A DNA stretch of 64,000 nucleotides. Source: an uncultured Ruminococcus sp. (GTDB lineage Bacteria > Bacillota > Clostridia > Oscillospirales > Ruminococcaceae). Of the stretch, positions 1-7,644 are shown piece by piece. Every line of letters begins with the position of its first letter. Position 1 is the stretch's first letter. A model generated the notes under the pieces. It was given only the letters and a program-made list of their open reading frames with translations. It was not told the DNA's origin and searched no databases. The stretch lies in the NCBI GenBank assembly GCA_937902395.1, contig CALGTV010000019.1, positions 1 to 64,000 of the forward strand, written 5' to 3'. A program made the translations under genes and the position numbers.

Positions 1-64
1 AAATATATGTCTCCATATTTTATACCTTTTTGAAAAATACGGACATAGAATATATGTAAGCGTT

Positions 65-100
65 ACGCACTACGGATTTTTCTGTGGTGCGTATTTATTT
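65..100 (+). terminator. Probable intrinsic terminator before the RepA-like gene
   Basis: A 9-bp stem (65-73 with 84-92, one G-T wobble) closes a 10-base loop and is followed by a T-rich run. It fits a rho-independent terminator for a plus-strand gene that ends left of the window, or a leader hairpin of the following gene. Bases 1-64 show no supported gene. Confidence 0.5.
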
Positions 101-202
101 TCCCCAACACAGCCGACACAAATAATTCAGTCGAGGTGATGTGCGTTTTTATTCTTGCTGTTGGCTGTGTGGGGGCTATTATTGAGAAAAGGAGGGATGC
201 CC

Positions 203-1402
203 ATGAGTGAAAGAAACAAGCTTGAATTCATCAGCAGCGTTGAGATTATGAATACTCCGATGAAAAAGCAGCATTTCATTGTCGATGAAATAATCTATCC
301 CGGACTTCATATCCTGTCGGGAGATCCTAAAATCGGCAAGTCATGGATGATGATGGATATGTGTATTTCAATTGCAAAAGGAGAAAAGTTCTTAGGTCGC
401 AAAACTGAAATGGGACATGTTGTGTATATGGCGTTGGAGGATACATTTTCTAGCCTGCAGTCAAGAATGTATGAGCTTACAGATGAACCTACTGACAATC
501 TTCAATATGTTCTGCTCGGCAACTCTATCGGAAATGGTCTGGAAGATGATTTGCGTGAATGTAAAAAAGTGTTCTCTGATTTAAAGCTAATAGTAATTGA
601 TACACTGCAGAAAGTCCGTGGAACTGTTGATATGAAATATGGGACGGATTACAAGGAACTGTCTGTTCTTAAAAGCATTGCAGATGAACTTGATATTGCA
701 ATTATTCTTGTTCATCACAACAGAAAAGCACACGACTCAAATCCGAACAATATGATTTCAGGTACAAATGGTATTGCAGGCTGTGCAGACGGACTGCTTG
801 TGTTCAGCAAAAAGTCTGGAGATAAAAATGCTGTTCTTAACATCAGTGGTCGAGGTGCTCCGTCACTTGAAATTAATCTTGTCCGTGAAAACACAAAGTG
901 GAAGCTGCTTGACGCTCCACCTGAATACAAGAAGGATATTTTCCCTTCTGCCATTCATGACTTTATGTTGGAGCAAAAGGAGTTCAGAGGTACCGCATCA
1001 GAGCTGTGTGAGTTGCTCAGACAGAAATATTCAGAATATGAATTTCAAAACAACTGGATATATCGTGACTTACTTCAGCACGATGATGAAATTCGTTCTC
1101 TCGGTATTGATTACGGGAAAACAAAAAGTAATGGTGTTCGAAGTATCTATGTCAGCTACGATGAGCAAAGGGACACCAGTGGCGGTATAATTCTGTGTGC
1201 AGAAGTTGTTGACCCTGCTGTCCCTGACGAGTGTGCAAACGTCGATATATCTTCGAATACTGTTGATGTTGATGAAAGTGACATCACGACTTTTGCTGTC
1301 CCTGCAAATGGAAATGATTTCATTGCAATGATGGCTGAGAATTTAAGAAATCAGCTTGCATCACAAGGAATTCATGTCAAGCCGTTCAATTCAACAGAAT
1401 AA
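203..1402 (+). CDS. RepA-like AAA family ATPase of a mobile element
   Basis: This 399-residue protein looks like the RecA-fold hexameric helicase/ATPase family (RepA, AAA_25) common on plasmids and integrative elements. Visible motifs are Walker A GDPKIGKS at residues 40-47 and a Walker B-like strand LIVID ending at Asp133, followed by the HHN stretch typical of RepA-like ATPases. The C-terminal third is poorly conserved and may bind DNA or a partner. I chose the ATG at 203 because GGAGG sits at 191-195; the reading frame stays open back to 155 without a ribosome binding site. It lies upstream of a serine recombinase, which suggests an element replication or mobilisation role (inference). No relaxase or replication initiator is in the window, but the element continues to the left. 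Confidence 0.8.
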   Translation: MSERNKLEFISSVEIMNTPMKKQHFIVDEIIYPGLHILSGDPKIGKSWMMMDMCISIAKGEKFLGRKTEMGHVVYMALEDTFSSLQSRMYELTDEPTDNLQYVLLGNSIGNGLEDDLRECKKVFSDLKLIVIDTLQKVRGTVDMKYGTDYKELSVLKSIADELDIAIILVHHNRKAHDSNPNNMISGTNGIAGCADGLLVFSKKSGDKNAVLNISGRGAPSLEINLVRENTKWKLLDAPPEYKKDIFPSAIHDFMLEQKEFRGTASELCELLRQKYSEYEFQNNWIYRDLLQHDDEIRSLGIDYGKTKSNGVRSIYVSYDEQRDTSGGIILCAEVVDPAVPDECANVDISSNTVDVDESDITTFAVPANGNDFIAMMAENLRNQLASQGIHVKPFNSTE

Positions 1403-1918
1403 GGCGAAATTCGCCCTTGTATTTATTATAGGGTAATTACACCACAAAATCAATTGAGGGCGAAATAAGCCCCGAATTTGCAGAGTGTGAGCGATACAAA
1501 TCAAAGATTGGATATGAATTCATATAACGGAGCAAAGTTGATAAAATGGGCGAAAATCAGGTCAATTTCAGAGAAAAGATAGTTTGCAGGTTAAAAGAAA
1601 GGCGTCTGAAGCCGCCTTTCAGCTCGCCTCGACGAGCAAAGCTCGCCGATTTTTCGGCATTTTAAGCACATTCAACTAAAGGCGTCTGTTATCGGATTTT
1701 CGGGAACTGTGGGTGTCTTGAAATAGAATTTAAGCGATTATTTACCGAATTTGCGTGGTTTCAGGCAGGTGTCAAGAATTAGAGTCCTCTTAAGAGGGCA
1801 AGCATAGCGTGTGGCTATCCGCCCCACGCACAATACGGGAGAACCCGCCCCCCTTTTTAATTAGACCATGTCGTGAAACACGACGTGGTCATAAATAAAC
1901 ATGAAAGGAAGATCTAAA
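1403..1918 (+). other. Structured non-coding region of the mobile element, possible transfer origin
   Basis: About 515 bases without a supportable gene. They hold several hairpins: 1597-1620 (stem of GAAAGGCG type), a perfect 12-bp palindrome at 1786-1797, a stem-loop at 1804-1818 whose 5-bp ATAGC/GCTAT stem holds a GTGTG loop, and a long hairpin at 1864-1890 with 12-bp arms and one wobble. A stem followed by C and T runs near 1837-1860 may terminate transcription. The small stem with a GTGTG loop resembles the nick loop of some Gram-positive transfer origins, but no relaxase is present to support this. Confidence 0.35.
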
Positions 1919-1966
1919 AATGTTCAAAGGCGAATCAACTTATGATGTAAACAGGAGAGTGATATA

Positions 1967-2149
1967 TTGGCAAAGAAAATTGAAGTTCCTAAAATCAATC
2001 AGGTTATCATTCAGTACAATGGCAATGAAAAAGCATTTGATTTCTTTATGGAATCCATGATTCGTGAGTTTCTGAATTCGTGTAGTATTGCCCAAGCTGA
2101 ACAGAATCATTTTATTGATAACGTAGAAATTATTGAGAAATCGTCTTAA
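1967..2149 (+). CDS. Small hypothetical protein upstream of the serine recombinase
   Basis: A 60-residue reading frame with a TTG start and an AGGAGAG ribosome binding site (1953-1959) 7 bases upstream. The product is mixed in charge, starts MAKKIEVPK and has no recognisable domain. Short conserved proteins often precede large serine recombinases in Firmicutes elements, so translation is plausible. A competing 43-codon frame begins at ATG 1920 in another phase. Function unknown. Confidence 0.45.
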   Translation: MAKKIEVPKINQVIIQYNGNEKAFDFFMESMIREFLNSCSIAQAEQNHFIDNVEIIEKSS

Positions 2150-2238
2150 ACGCTGGACTTGCAGGTCGTTATGTGGTAGTGTCTGTTGTAACGCAGGCAC
2201 ACCATAACGTACCTGTCAACTTTAAGGAGGCTGATAAT

Positions 2239-3837
2239 ATGAGAGCTTGGTTATACTACAGACTTTCCCGTGATGAAGATCAGGAAATGAATAGTCTGCA
2301 TAATCAACGTCAGATACTTGTTGACTATGCAGAGCAGCATGGATATGAAATCGTTGGTGAGAGCTTCGATGATAACGTCACTGGAATGACATTCAATCGT
2401 GAGGGTATAGGTAAAATTGAAGATGCTGTTGAAAGCGGCTTGGTTGATACCATACTTGTAAAAGACCTGTCAAGACTTGGTCGACACAGAACACAGACAG
2501 CAATATTCATTGACTACCTAAGTGAAAACAATGTAAATGTAATATCTGTTACAGAGGGAATAAACTCTGCTGATGAAAACGATGATCTTATCATCGGATT
2601 CAAGCAGATTGTAAATGACCTTTATGCTAAAGACATAAGCAAAAAAGTCCGTGCAGGTGTTCGTCAGAAGCAAAAGAGCAAAGGACTTGTAGAAACATTA
2701 CCACTCGGATATTACAAGGATAAGAATCTGAATAAGGTTATGATTGATGAAGAAGCTGCTGAAATTGTCAGAGAGGTGTTCAATCTGTATGTGCAAGGTT
2801 ATGGTTTAACAACCATAGCAAAGATGATGAATGCAAAGGGAATTAAATCTCCCGAATATTATCAGCGACGCAGACTTGCAGATTGGAAACCTGAAATATC
2901 AAAGAAATATTTATGGGTACAGACATCCGTAAAGAGAATACTTACTAACGAACTGTATATCGGAGTTATGGTAAATCATAAGACAGTAACCAATAAAATC
3001 AGAAAGACAAAAACACAAGTTCCGAAAGATGAACAGTATCGCCATAAGAATTTCTGTGAACCGATTATAGAAGAAAGCGTATGGAATCAGACACAGTTCC
3101 TGTTAGCACAAAGAGCTGTAATAAAGCCACGCTCCAAGAATGGAAACAAGCTTCACAGGTACACAGGGATAATCAAGTGTGCTGACTGCGGTTCAAGTAT
3201 GATTGCGAGGAAAAGAAAATGGAGAGGTAATGAATATACCGAATACACCTGCAACAGCTGTCACAGATATGGAAAGCAATACTGTACTCCGCACACAGTC
3301 AGAGAAAGCCAACTTGATGAGCTTGTGGTGGATGAGATACGACAGCTTCATGAATATATATTATCGGAGAGTGAAAAATACGATAAGATAGTTCGTGACT
3401 GGAATCAAAAGAAACCGCTTTACGATAAGAAAATTGAAAGTCACGAAAATTTAATAAGCGGATTAACCAAGCAAATTGAAGAGCTTATCATTGAACGAAT
3501 AGGAGATCGTGAACACGCTGAAATTTACAACAGGATGATCGCTGAACGAGAATCTCAAATCAAAGAACACAGAAACAAAATCAATGAATGTCGAGAATAC
3601 GACAAGGTCAGCAAGCAGAAGCACAAGGACTACAAAGAAGCCTCACAAGTTATTCAAGGGATAATTGATGAAGGAATAATAAGCGACACACATCTCAGGA
3701 TGCTTGTGAATCAGGTACAGATTCATCAGAATGAAGATAAATCACTCGATATTAAATTCAGGATGAACGGAAACTGGAATGGTGGTGTGGCAGTTTATGT
3801 TGAGCCTGATTGCAACGAAGAAATAGCTTGCTCGTGA
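2239..3837 (+). CDS. Large serine recombinase (site-specific integrase/resolvase)
   Basis: This 532-residue large serine recombinase catalyses DNA strand exchange through a covalent phosphoserine link. The N-terminal resolvase domain (about 1-150) begins with the YYRLSRDED motif, whose Ser10 is the expected nucleophile, and carries the DRLGR-like stretch LSRLGRHRTQ. The central recombinase domain spans about 155-290. A zinc ribbon follows with Cys314/Cys317 and Cys338/Cys341, then a coiled coil from about 370 to 470 that normally controls the direction of recombination. The ATG at 2239 was chosen because AAGGAGG lies at 2224-2230; the upstream in-frame extension to 2173 lacks a signal. It ends only 12 bases before a tRNA-Leu fragment repeat, so it probably sits at the edge of its element. 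Confidence 0.93.
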   Translation: MRAWLYYRLSRDEDQEMNSLHNQRQILVDYAEQHGYEIVGESFDDNVTGMTFNREGIGKIEDAVESGLVDTILVKDLSRLGRHRTQTAIFIDYLSENNVNVISVTEGINSADENDDLIIGFKQIVNDLYAKDISKKVRAGVRQKQKSKGLVETLPLGYYKDKNLNKVMIDEEAAEIVREVFNLYVQGYGLTTIAKMMNAKGIKSPEYYQRRRLADWKPEISKKYLWVQTSVKRILTNELYIGVMVNHKTVTNKIRKTKTQVPKDEQYRHKNFCEPIIEESVWNQTQFLLAQRAVIKPRSKNGNKLHRYTGIIKCADCGSSMIARKRKWRGNEYTEYTCNSCHRYGKQYCTPHTVRESQLDELVVDEIRQLHEYILSESEKYDKIVRDWNQKKPLYDKKIESHENLISGLTKQIEELIIERIGDREHAEIYNRMIAERESQIKEHRNKINECREYDKVSKQKHKDYKEASQVIQGIIDEGIISDTHLRMLVNQVQIHQNEDKSLDIKFRMNGNWNGGVAVYVEPDCNEEIACS

Positions 3838-3849
3838 TGATAGATATGA

Positions 3850-3926
3850 AAAAGGCTTCCCGATTTATTCGAGAAGCCTTGATTCTTTATGGTGCGGATA
3901 ACAGGAGTTGAACCTGCAACGAGTTG
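3850..3926. repeat. tRNA-Leu 3'-end repeat, copy A (attachment-site-like scar)
   Basis: The hairpin at about 3850-3880 plus 37 bases (3890-3926) repeat the hairpin and 3' end of the intact tRNA-Leu gene at 6168-6254. In the tRNA part there is one mismatch (3919). Homology stops after the T-arm side of the variable region. The hairpin is followed by a T-rich stretch on the plus strand, so it may also terminate the serine recombinase transcript. This is the type of duplication left when an element integrates into a tRNA 3' end. Confidence 0.75.
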
Positions 3927-3946
3927 TCAAAACTATAATCTTCAAA

Positions 3947-5146
3947 TTATTTGGGACTAAAAATACATATCTGGCGATTTTCCTCGAATTCCAAATCATC
4001 ATAGATCAAGCCGATATTATCACCAAGATAGGTAGAATAATAGCAATCCTTCAAGCAATCAAATAATACTAATTTTTTGTCTTTTATTTCATAAACACAA
4101 GGCGTATTTTCATCACCTGTCCAGTCAAACCAGCCAACACAAAAAGAATTTATACATAAAGGTGTAATCTGCTCACCCGATCCTAATTGGGTTGAAATAA
4201 TAGGAACACAGTTGCCATCATTTTTCAATTCAACAACTTCCATAAAATAATTAAAGAAATCTGGATTGCTTTCATCATCAATACTTGTTAAACCAAATGA
4301 TGAATCACCTATGCCAATTGCTATATCACAAACGTAATCATTCTTTATTAAATATTCACTATTATCAGAGCAATCTACTACTTTCTCACATTTCTTGGTA
4401 TCTTTATTAACAGCTAAATATTTCAGATTATTATTATAAACGAACGGATGGAAAGCATCATTCAAAAAAATGTTTGTTTTCGCAGTATTAATGTTATATT
4501 CGTAGATTGATACAGAACTTATTGTTTGTATATCAAAAAGAATTTTATCTTTATAAAAAGCAACTGATCTTTCGTCAAAGTACAAATCATCATTCAAATA
4601 CATCATGATTTTGAACTTTAAAGTTTCCGAATTATAGTATTCCAATGACCATACATCATCAGATTCTCTCATAAAGACATAGTCATTTCCTCTTGCACAT
4701 AAGAAATACAAGTCATCAGAATCAGAAACTATTTTTTCATAAGTCAAACTATCTAAATCAAATAATCCATACTCACTATAATCTTCACCTTGATTATTAC
4801 TGTAAATTTGAACAACTATTTTATCACCATTAAAGTCGCACAAACCATAATCAAAACCATTAATAGTTTCAGGCATAGTAATGATTTCCGTATTATATAT
4901 TGAGTCAGCAGATACAGTTTCAACATGAAAATTATACTTCATTTTTTCATATGTACTTGGCTCGGTATTCTGAGTTGTTGATTCCGAAAGTGAAGTGGTT
5001 TCTTCAATTTCAGTTTGTGAAGAAGTTGTAGAAACGATCGTTGTTTGGACTTGGCTGTCATTGTTAGTTGTTTTTGAACTGCAAGAACTAATACAAGAAC
5101 ACATAATAGAGGCTATTATACATCCTCCAAAAAGAATTTTCTTCAT
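3947..5146 (-). CDS. Predicted lipoprotein of unknown function
   Basis: A 399-residue protein with a lipoprotein signal: basic MKK start, hydrophobic stretch and lipobox ISSC near residues 19-22, followed by a Ser/Thr-rich linker to about residue 60. The remainder is rich in aromatic and acidic residues in short repeating beta-like segments, reminiscent of a beta-propeller or beta-sandwich exported domain; I do not recognise the family. The start at 5146 has a GGAG site and gives a proper signal peptide. The frame runs on to 5263, but those codons are antisense to no gene and lie in the tRNA repeat, so they are spurious. The gene is alone between repeat copies A and B, so it is probably cargo of a small integrated segment. 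Its AT-rich codon use matches the island rather than the housekeeping genes. Confidence 0.75.
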   Translation of the reverse strand: MKKILFGGCIIASIMCSCISSCSSKTTNNDSQVQTTIVSTTSSQTEIEETTSLSESTTQNTEPSTYEKMKYNFHVETVSADSIYNTEIITMPETINGFDYGLCDFNGDKIVVQIYSNNQGEDYSEYGLFDLDSLTYEKIVSDSDDLYFLCARGNDYVFMRESDDVWSLEYYNSETLKFKIMMYLNDDLYFDERSVAFYKDKILFDIQTISSVSIYEYNINTAKTNIFLNDAFHPFVYNNNLKYLAVNKDTKKCEKVVDCSDNSEYLIKNDYVCDIAIGIGDSSFGLTSIDDESNPDFFNYFMEVVELKNDGNCVPIISTQLGSGEQITPLCINSFCVGWFDWTGDENTPCVYEIKDKKLVLFDCLKDCYYSTYLGDNIGLIYDDLEFEENRQICIFSPK

Positions 5147-5173
5147 TTCTAACTCCAAATTAAAATCATTCAT

Positions 5174-5267
5174 TAAAAGGCTTCCCGATTTATTCGAGAA
5201 GCCATGTTTTTTATGGTGCGGATAACAGGAGTTGAACCTGCACCGAGTTGCCCCGACTGGCACCTGA
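5174..5267. repeat. tRNA-Leu 3'-end repeat, copy B (attachment-site-like scar)
   Basis: This copy carries the hairpin (about 5174-5203) and 54 bases (5214-5267) identical to the 3' part of tRNA-Leu(CAG), including the encoded CCA, the T-arm, the variable arm and the 3' side of the anticodon stem, with the match ending inside the anticodon loop. That endpoint is typical of tyrosine-recombinase crossover sites in tRNA genes (known from the family), yet no tyrosine integrase gene is present. Its hairpin is closer to that of copy A than to the one next to the intact tRNA. Confidence 0.8.
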
Positions 5268-5302
5268 GGGTAACGTCACGTTAGTGGAATTATATTCCAG
5301 TG

Positions 5303-5331
5303 ATCGTAGCCTATATATGACAGGCTACGAT
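5303..5331 (-). terminator. Stem-loop downstream of the dockerin-like peptide
   Basis: Perfect 10-bp inverted repeat (5303-5312 with 5322-5331) with a 9-base loop, located just past the stop of the 33-residue reading frame on the minus strand. There is no strong T run after it, so it is a weak terminator or an mRNA-stabilising hairpin. Confidence 0.45.
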
Positions 5332-5342
5332 TGAAATTGATT

Positions 5343-5444
5343 TTATTCAGCTATTCCTGTAAGCTTCTTCTGAATTTCCACAGCGTCGTTAACAGTTAAA
5401 CCGTCGCCCTCGCTGTCGGCGAGCTGCTTTACAGTCATACTCAT
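5343..5444 (-). CDS. 33-residue peptide resembling one dockerin repeat
   Basis: A short reading frame with an AGGAGAAC ribosome binding site and ATG at 5444. The product contains DSEGDGLTVNDAVEIQKKL, which matches the calcium-binding loop plus helix of a dockerin half (compare DVDGIDGITAGDALTIQKY in the GH9 enzyme of this window). A working dockerin needs two such halves and a secretion signal; neither is here. It lies 17 bases downstream of the frameshifted immunity gene and close to repeat copy B. It may be the broken 3' end of a dockerin gene or a real micropeptide. Confidence 0.5.
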   Translation of the reverse strand: MSMTVKQLADSEGDGLTVNDAVEIQKKLTGIAE

Positions 5445-5461
5445 TTTAGTTCTCCTATATA

Positions 5462-6048
5462 CTATTCCAAACCATATTTTCTCTTTATATCTGGATTTGA
5501 ATGTAAATACTTAGATATTTCCCATGAAATCGACTTATATAATGACAAACCATAATCATTTAATATTTTAGGTTTATGGTCTAGTATTTCATTGTAAGCA
5601 TTTACATATGCACTTGCTATTACTCTACCATCATCAAGATAGGTTATTTTATGATTATGTGAATATTTTTCAACCTGTTCTTTGTCTATCCAGCCTCCAT
5701 GAGCAGTACTTTTAAATCCATAATCAACATTTTTCTCTTCTTCCTTGATCGGAATATTGCAGATGTTTTTAAAATGTCCTACTCTCCAACCAGATTGTTC
5801 AATTAAAAGTGCTGACATAACATCACTTATATTCATATCTTGAGGAATTATAATTTTATTAGTTGGAGTTTTATAAATATAAATAAGCATAGCTTCGGTT
5901 ATGTGGCTATATTGAGCTTTAACATCTATAACTTTTCCGTAAAAATAAAGATTATGATCTTTCAGCTTTACTACAAATATATCACCATTACGGATTTTTT
6001 TTTACTCTTTTCAATTATTTCTGTATCATAACGTTTTATTTCTTCCAT
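5462..6048 (-). pseudogene. Imm26-like immunity protein, frameshifted in a 9-A run
   Basis: Read as one gene, this encodes about 195 residues: a start at ATG 6048 with a GAGGGG site, then an N-terminal helix ending in KSKKK, then a shift by one base at the run of nine T on the plus strand (5995-6003). After the shift the product continues IRNGDIFVVKL, YFYGKVIDV and MLIYIYKT to the stop at 5462. The GDIF...YGKV pattern followed by an I-Y strand and a later W-x-V stretch resembles Imm26 immunity proteins of polymorphic toxin systems (family match from memory, moderate). With ten A residues the frame would be whole, so a sequencing error, a recent mutation or slippage-based phase variation are all possible. 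The segment 5462-5890 alone is open for 142 codons but lacks a ribosome binding site. Confidence 0.5.
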
Positions 6049-6049
6049 A

Positions 6050-6130
6050 TCAATTTATTAACCCCTCTTTTTTATACTCATTATATTTATCATTATTTTC
6101 TAAATATACCTTTCCAAATGAGGTATATTC
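6050..6130 (-). pseudogene. Possible C-terminal remnant of a toxin gene upstream of the immunity gene
   Basis: About 27 codons in one frame end with a TGA whose last base is one base from the immunity ATG (TGATATG). The encoded tail (SFGKVYLENNDKYNEY) looks like real protein rather than random sequence. It runs directly into the tRNA-Leu terminator hairpin, so the rest of the gene is missing. Tight toxin-immunity spacing is usual in polymorphic toxin loci; calling this a toxin tail is inference. Confidence 0.3.
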
Positions 6131-6159
6131 AAAGGCTTCCCGTTGATTTGGAAAGCCTT
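6131..6159 (-). terminator. Hairpin downstream of tRNA-Leu
   Basis: An inverted repeat of AAGGCTT/AAGCCTT type with purine-rich arms closes a loop of about 9 bases, immediately 3' of the tRNA on the minus strand. It is the native version of the hairpin repeated at 3850 and 5174. The T tract after it on the minus strand is short. Confidence 0.55.
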
Positions 6160-6167
6160 GATTTTTA

Positions 6168-6254
6168 TGGTGCGGATAACAGGAGTTGAACCTGCACCGA
6201 GTTGCCCCGACTGGCACCTGAAGCCAGCGCGTCTGCCTATTCCGCCATATCCGC
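6168..6254 (-). tRNA. tRNA-Leu (anticodon CAG)
   Basis: An 87-base class II tRNA with a 7-bp acceptor stem (GCGGATA with TATCCGC), discriminator A and encoded CCA (6168-6170). The anticodon stem CTGGC/GCCAG holds the loop TTCAGGT, giving anticodon CAG for CTG codons. A long variable arm follows and the T-loop is GTTCAACTC. It decodes leucine. Its 3' half is the target or source of the two fragment repeats to the left, so it marks an integration hot spot. Confidence 0.97.
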
Positions 6255-6267
6255 ATATTGCTTTAAT

Positions 6268-6296
6268 ATTATACCATATTTTCAGATATTTGTCAA
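6268..6296 (-). promoter_or_regulatory. Sigma-A promoter of tRNA-Leu
   Basis: On the minus strand TTGACA (6291-6296) and TATAAT (6268-6273) are separated by 17 bases, a perfect consensus, with the tRNA 5' end 13 bases downstream of the -10. Confidence 0.9.
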
Positions 6297-6344
6297 TAGG
6301 TATGCATATATTTATCTTTTTTAACCAATCTCAATAACAAAACA

Positions 6345-6361
6345 GGCGGCATATTGCCGCC
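6345..6361 (-). terminator. Terminator of the zinc-ribbon protein gene
   Basis: A 7-bp GGCGGCA/TGCCGCC stem followed on the minus strand by a T-rich tract, 16 bases after the stop codon at 6378. Confidence 0.75.
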
Positions 6362-6377
6362 CGCCATGCTGATATTA

Positions 6378-6866
6378 TCAGTCTTTCTTCTCTTCAGCAA
6401 CTGCCTCAGCTGCTTCCTCAAAATCCTCAATAGTAAGGTCATCAACATCGAATTCGAGAAGCTCATCGCAGTTAGGGCAATTGATTGAGCCTTCCTCAAT
6501 CATACCCTCGTCAATAAGAATTGTATCTCCGCAAGAGGGACAAGTAATTTCATAAAGCTCGTCATCCTCGTCGAAATCGTAATCCTCATCGTCGTCATCG
6601 TCAAAACATTCTTCACAATCATCGAAATCGTAGTCCTCGTCGTCCTCGTCGTAGATATCATCCTCTACCTGTCCGAGATCCTGATCAAGAATATCGCAAA
6701 GTTCTGTCAGCTCATCCACCTGAGCCTGAAGATCCTCCACATAAGCAACAAGCTCATTCATAACGTCAGACATCTGAATAAGTGCCTTGCCCTCCTTAGT
6801 GGAATTGTCGATCTCAAGACCGTCAAGCAGTCCCTGTAAATAAGACATTTTCTCAGTAAGCTTCAT
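6378..6866 (-). CDS. CD1247 N-terminal-type acidic zinc-ribbon protein
   Basis: A 162-residue protein found widely in Clostridia. The N-terminal 60 residues (MSYLQGLLDGLEI...) form helical segments like the CD1247 N-terminal domain. Then comes a strongly acidic Asp/Glu run of about 50 residues with one CEEC pair, and a C-terminal zinc ribbon formed by CPSC and CPNC pairs. No enzymatic motif is visible, so the cellular role is unknown; a nucleic-acid-associated or adaptor role is possible. GGGGGAGC precedes the ATG. It lies upstream of the tRNA and downstream of efp, all on the minus strand, but is separated from both by intergenic DNA. Confidence 0.75.
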   Translation of the reverse strand: MKLTEKMSYLQGLLDGLEIDNSTKEGKALIQMSDVMNELVAYVEDLQAQVDELTELCDILDQDLGQVEDDIYDEDDEDYDFDDCEECFDDDDDEDYDFDEDDELYEITCPSCGDTILIDEGMIEEGSINCPNCDELLEFDVDDLTIEDFEEAAEAVAEEKKD

Positions 6867-6943
6867 AACAAGCTCCCCCTTTCGTTATATCAGAATTATT
6901 ATCGGCACAAAGATTTATAATATACTCCTGTGCAGACTGTCAA

Positions 6944-7501
6944 TTATGCTCTGGACATATACTCGCCTGTACGAGTATCGACCTGAATCTTTTCGCCCTC
7001 GTCGATAAAGAGAGGAACCTTGATCTCAGCGCCTGTCTCAAGAGTAGCGGGCTTTGTAGCATTTGTAGCTGTATCGCCCTTGAATCCGGGATCTGTCTGT
7101 GTTACAACCAGCTCAACGAAGTTGGGGGGCTCAACACCGAAAACATTGCCCTTGTATGAAAGAATCTTACAAATCATTTCTTCCTTAACGAACTTGAAGT
7201 TGTCGCCGAGTACAGAAGCACTGATAGGAAGCTGCTCATATGTTTCCATGTCCATGAAGTAGTAGAGATCACCGTCATTGTAGCTGTACTGCATATCCTT
7301 TCTCTCAACGAAAGCTGTAGGGAACTTAGCTGTAGGGTTGAAAGAAGTTTCAACAACTGAACCTGTGATAACGTTCTTGTACTTTGTACGTACAAAAGCC
7401 GCACCCTTACCGGGCTTTACGTGCTGGAACTCAACAACCTGAACAACCTGTCCGTCAAGCTCAAAAGTTACGCCATTTCTGAAATCGCCTGCTGAAATCA
7501 T
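6944..7501 (-). CDS. efp: Translation elongation factor P
   Basis: A full-length 185-residue EF-P, which binds between the ribosomal P and E sites and relieves stalling at polyproline. The KOW-like N-terminal domain carries the conserved loop KPGKGAAF, whose Lys at the tip is the position that is modified in many bacteria. The two OB-fold domains follow, and the C-terminus has the family signature [17 protein letters not shown]. No modification enzyme gene is adjacent. GGAGG lies just upstream of the ATG at 7501, and a strong promoter is at 7600-7628. Confidence 0.97.
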   Translation of the reverse strand: MISAGDFRNGVTFELDGQVVQVVEFQHVKPGKGAAFVRTKYKNVITGSVVETSFNPTAKFPTAFVERKDMQYSYNDGDLYYFMDMETYEQLPISASVLGDNFKFVKEEMICKILSYKGNVFGVEPPNFVELVVTQTDPGFKGDTATNATKPATLETGAEIKVPLFIDEGEKIQVDTRTGEYMSRA

Positions 7502-7599
7502 AAAAATAAACCTCCGAAAATTAATTGATAATAAATGATTCCTAAATATTCGTTAAAGACGGCAAACAAACCGTCAACCGCAAATCATTAATATGTATT

Positions 7600-7628
7600 A
7601 TTATACCATATTTCCATATATTTTGCAA
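7600..7628 (-). promoter_or_regulatory. Promoter of efp
   Basis: TTGCAA (7623-7628) and TATAAT (7600-7605) on the minus strand with a 17-base spacer, about 100 bases upstream of the efp start. The leader contains the inverted pair GACGG(C)AAAC/GTTTG.CCGTC at about 7558-7576, which may fold. Confidence 0.8.
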
Positions 7629-7644
7629 TACTTTACGCAAATTA

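Noticed and set aside
768..1190. Second plus-strand frame inside the RepA-like gene
   Set aside because: It overlaps the ATPase gene in another phase, has no start signal and shows no domain.
2173..2238. N-terminal extension of the serine recombinase
   Set aside because: It lacks a ribosome binding site and would place the catalytic Ser 22 residues further in than usual; AAGGAGG before 2239 decides the start.
5147..5263. Upstream in-frame part of the lipoprotein gene
   Set aside because: It translates the tRNA repeat and would bury the signal peptide; GGAG fits the start at 5146.
6131..6256. Open frame running through the tRNA-Leu gene on the minus strand
   Set aside because: This part is the tRNA and its hairpin; only the short tail after 6130 looks protein-like.
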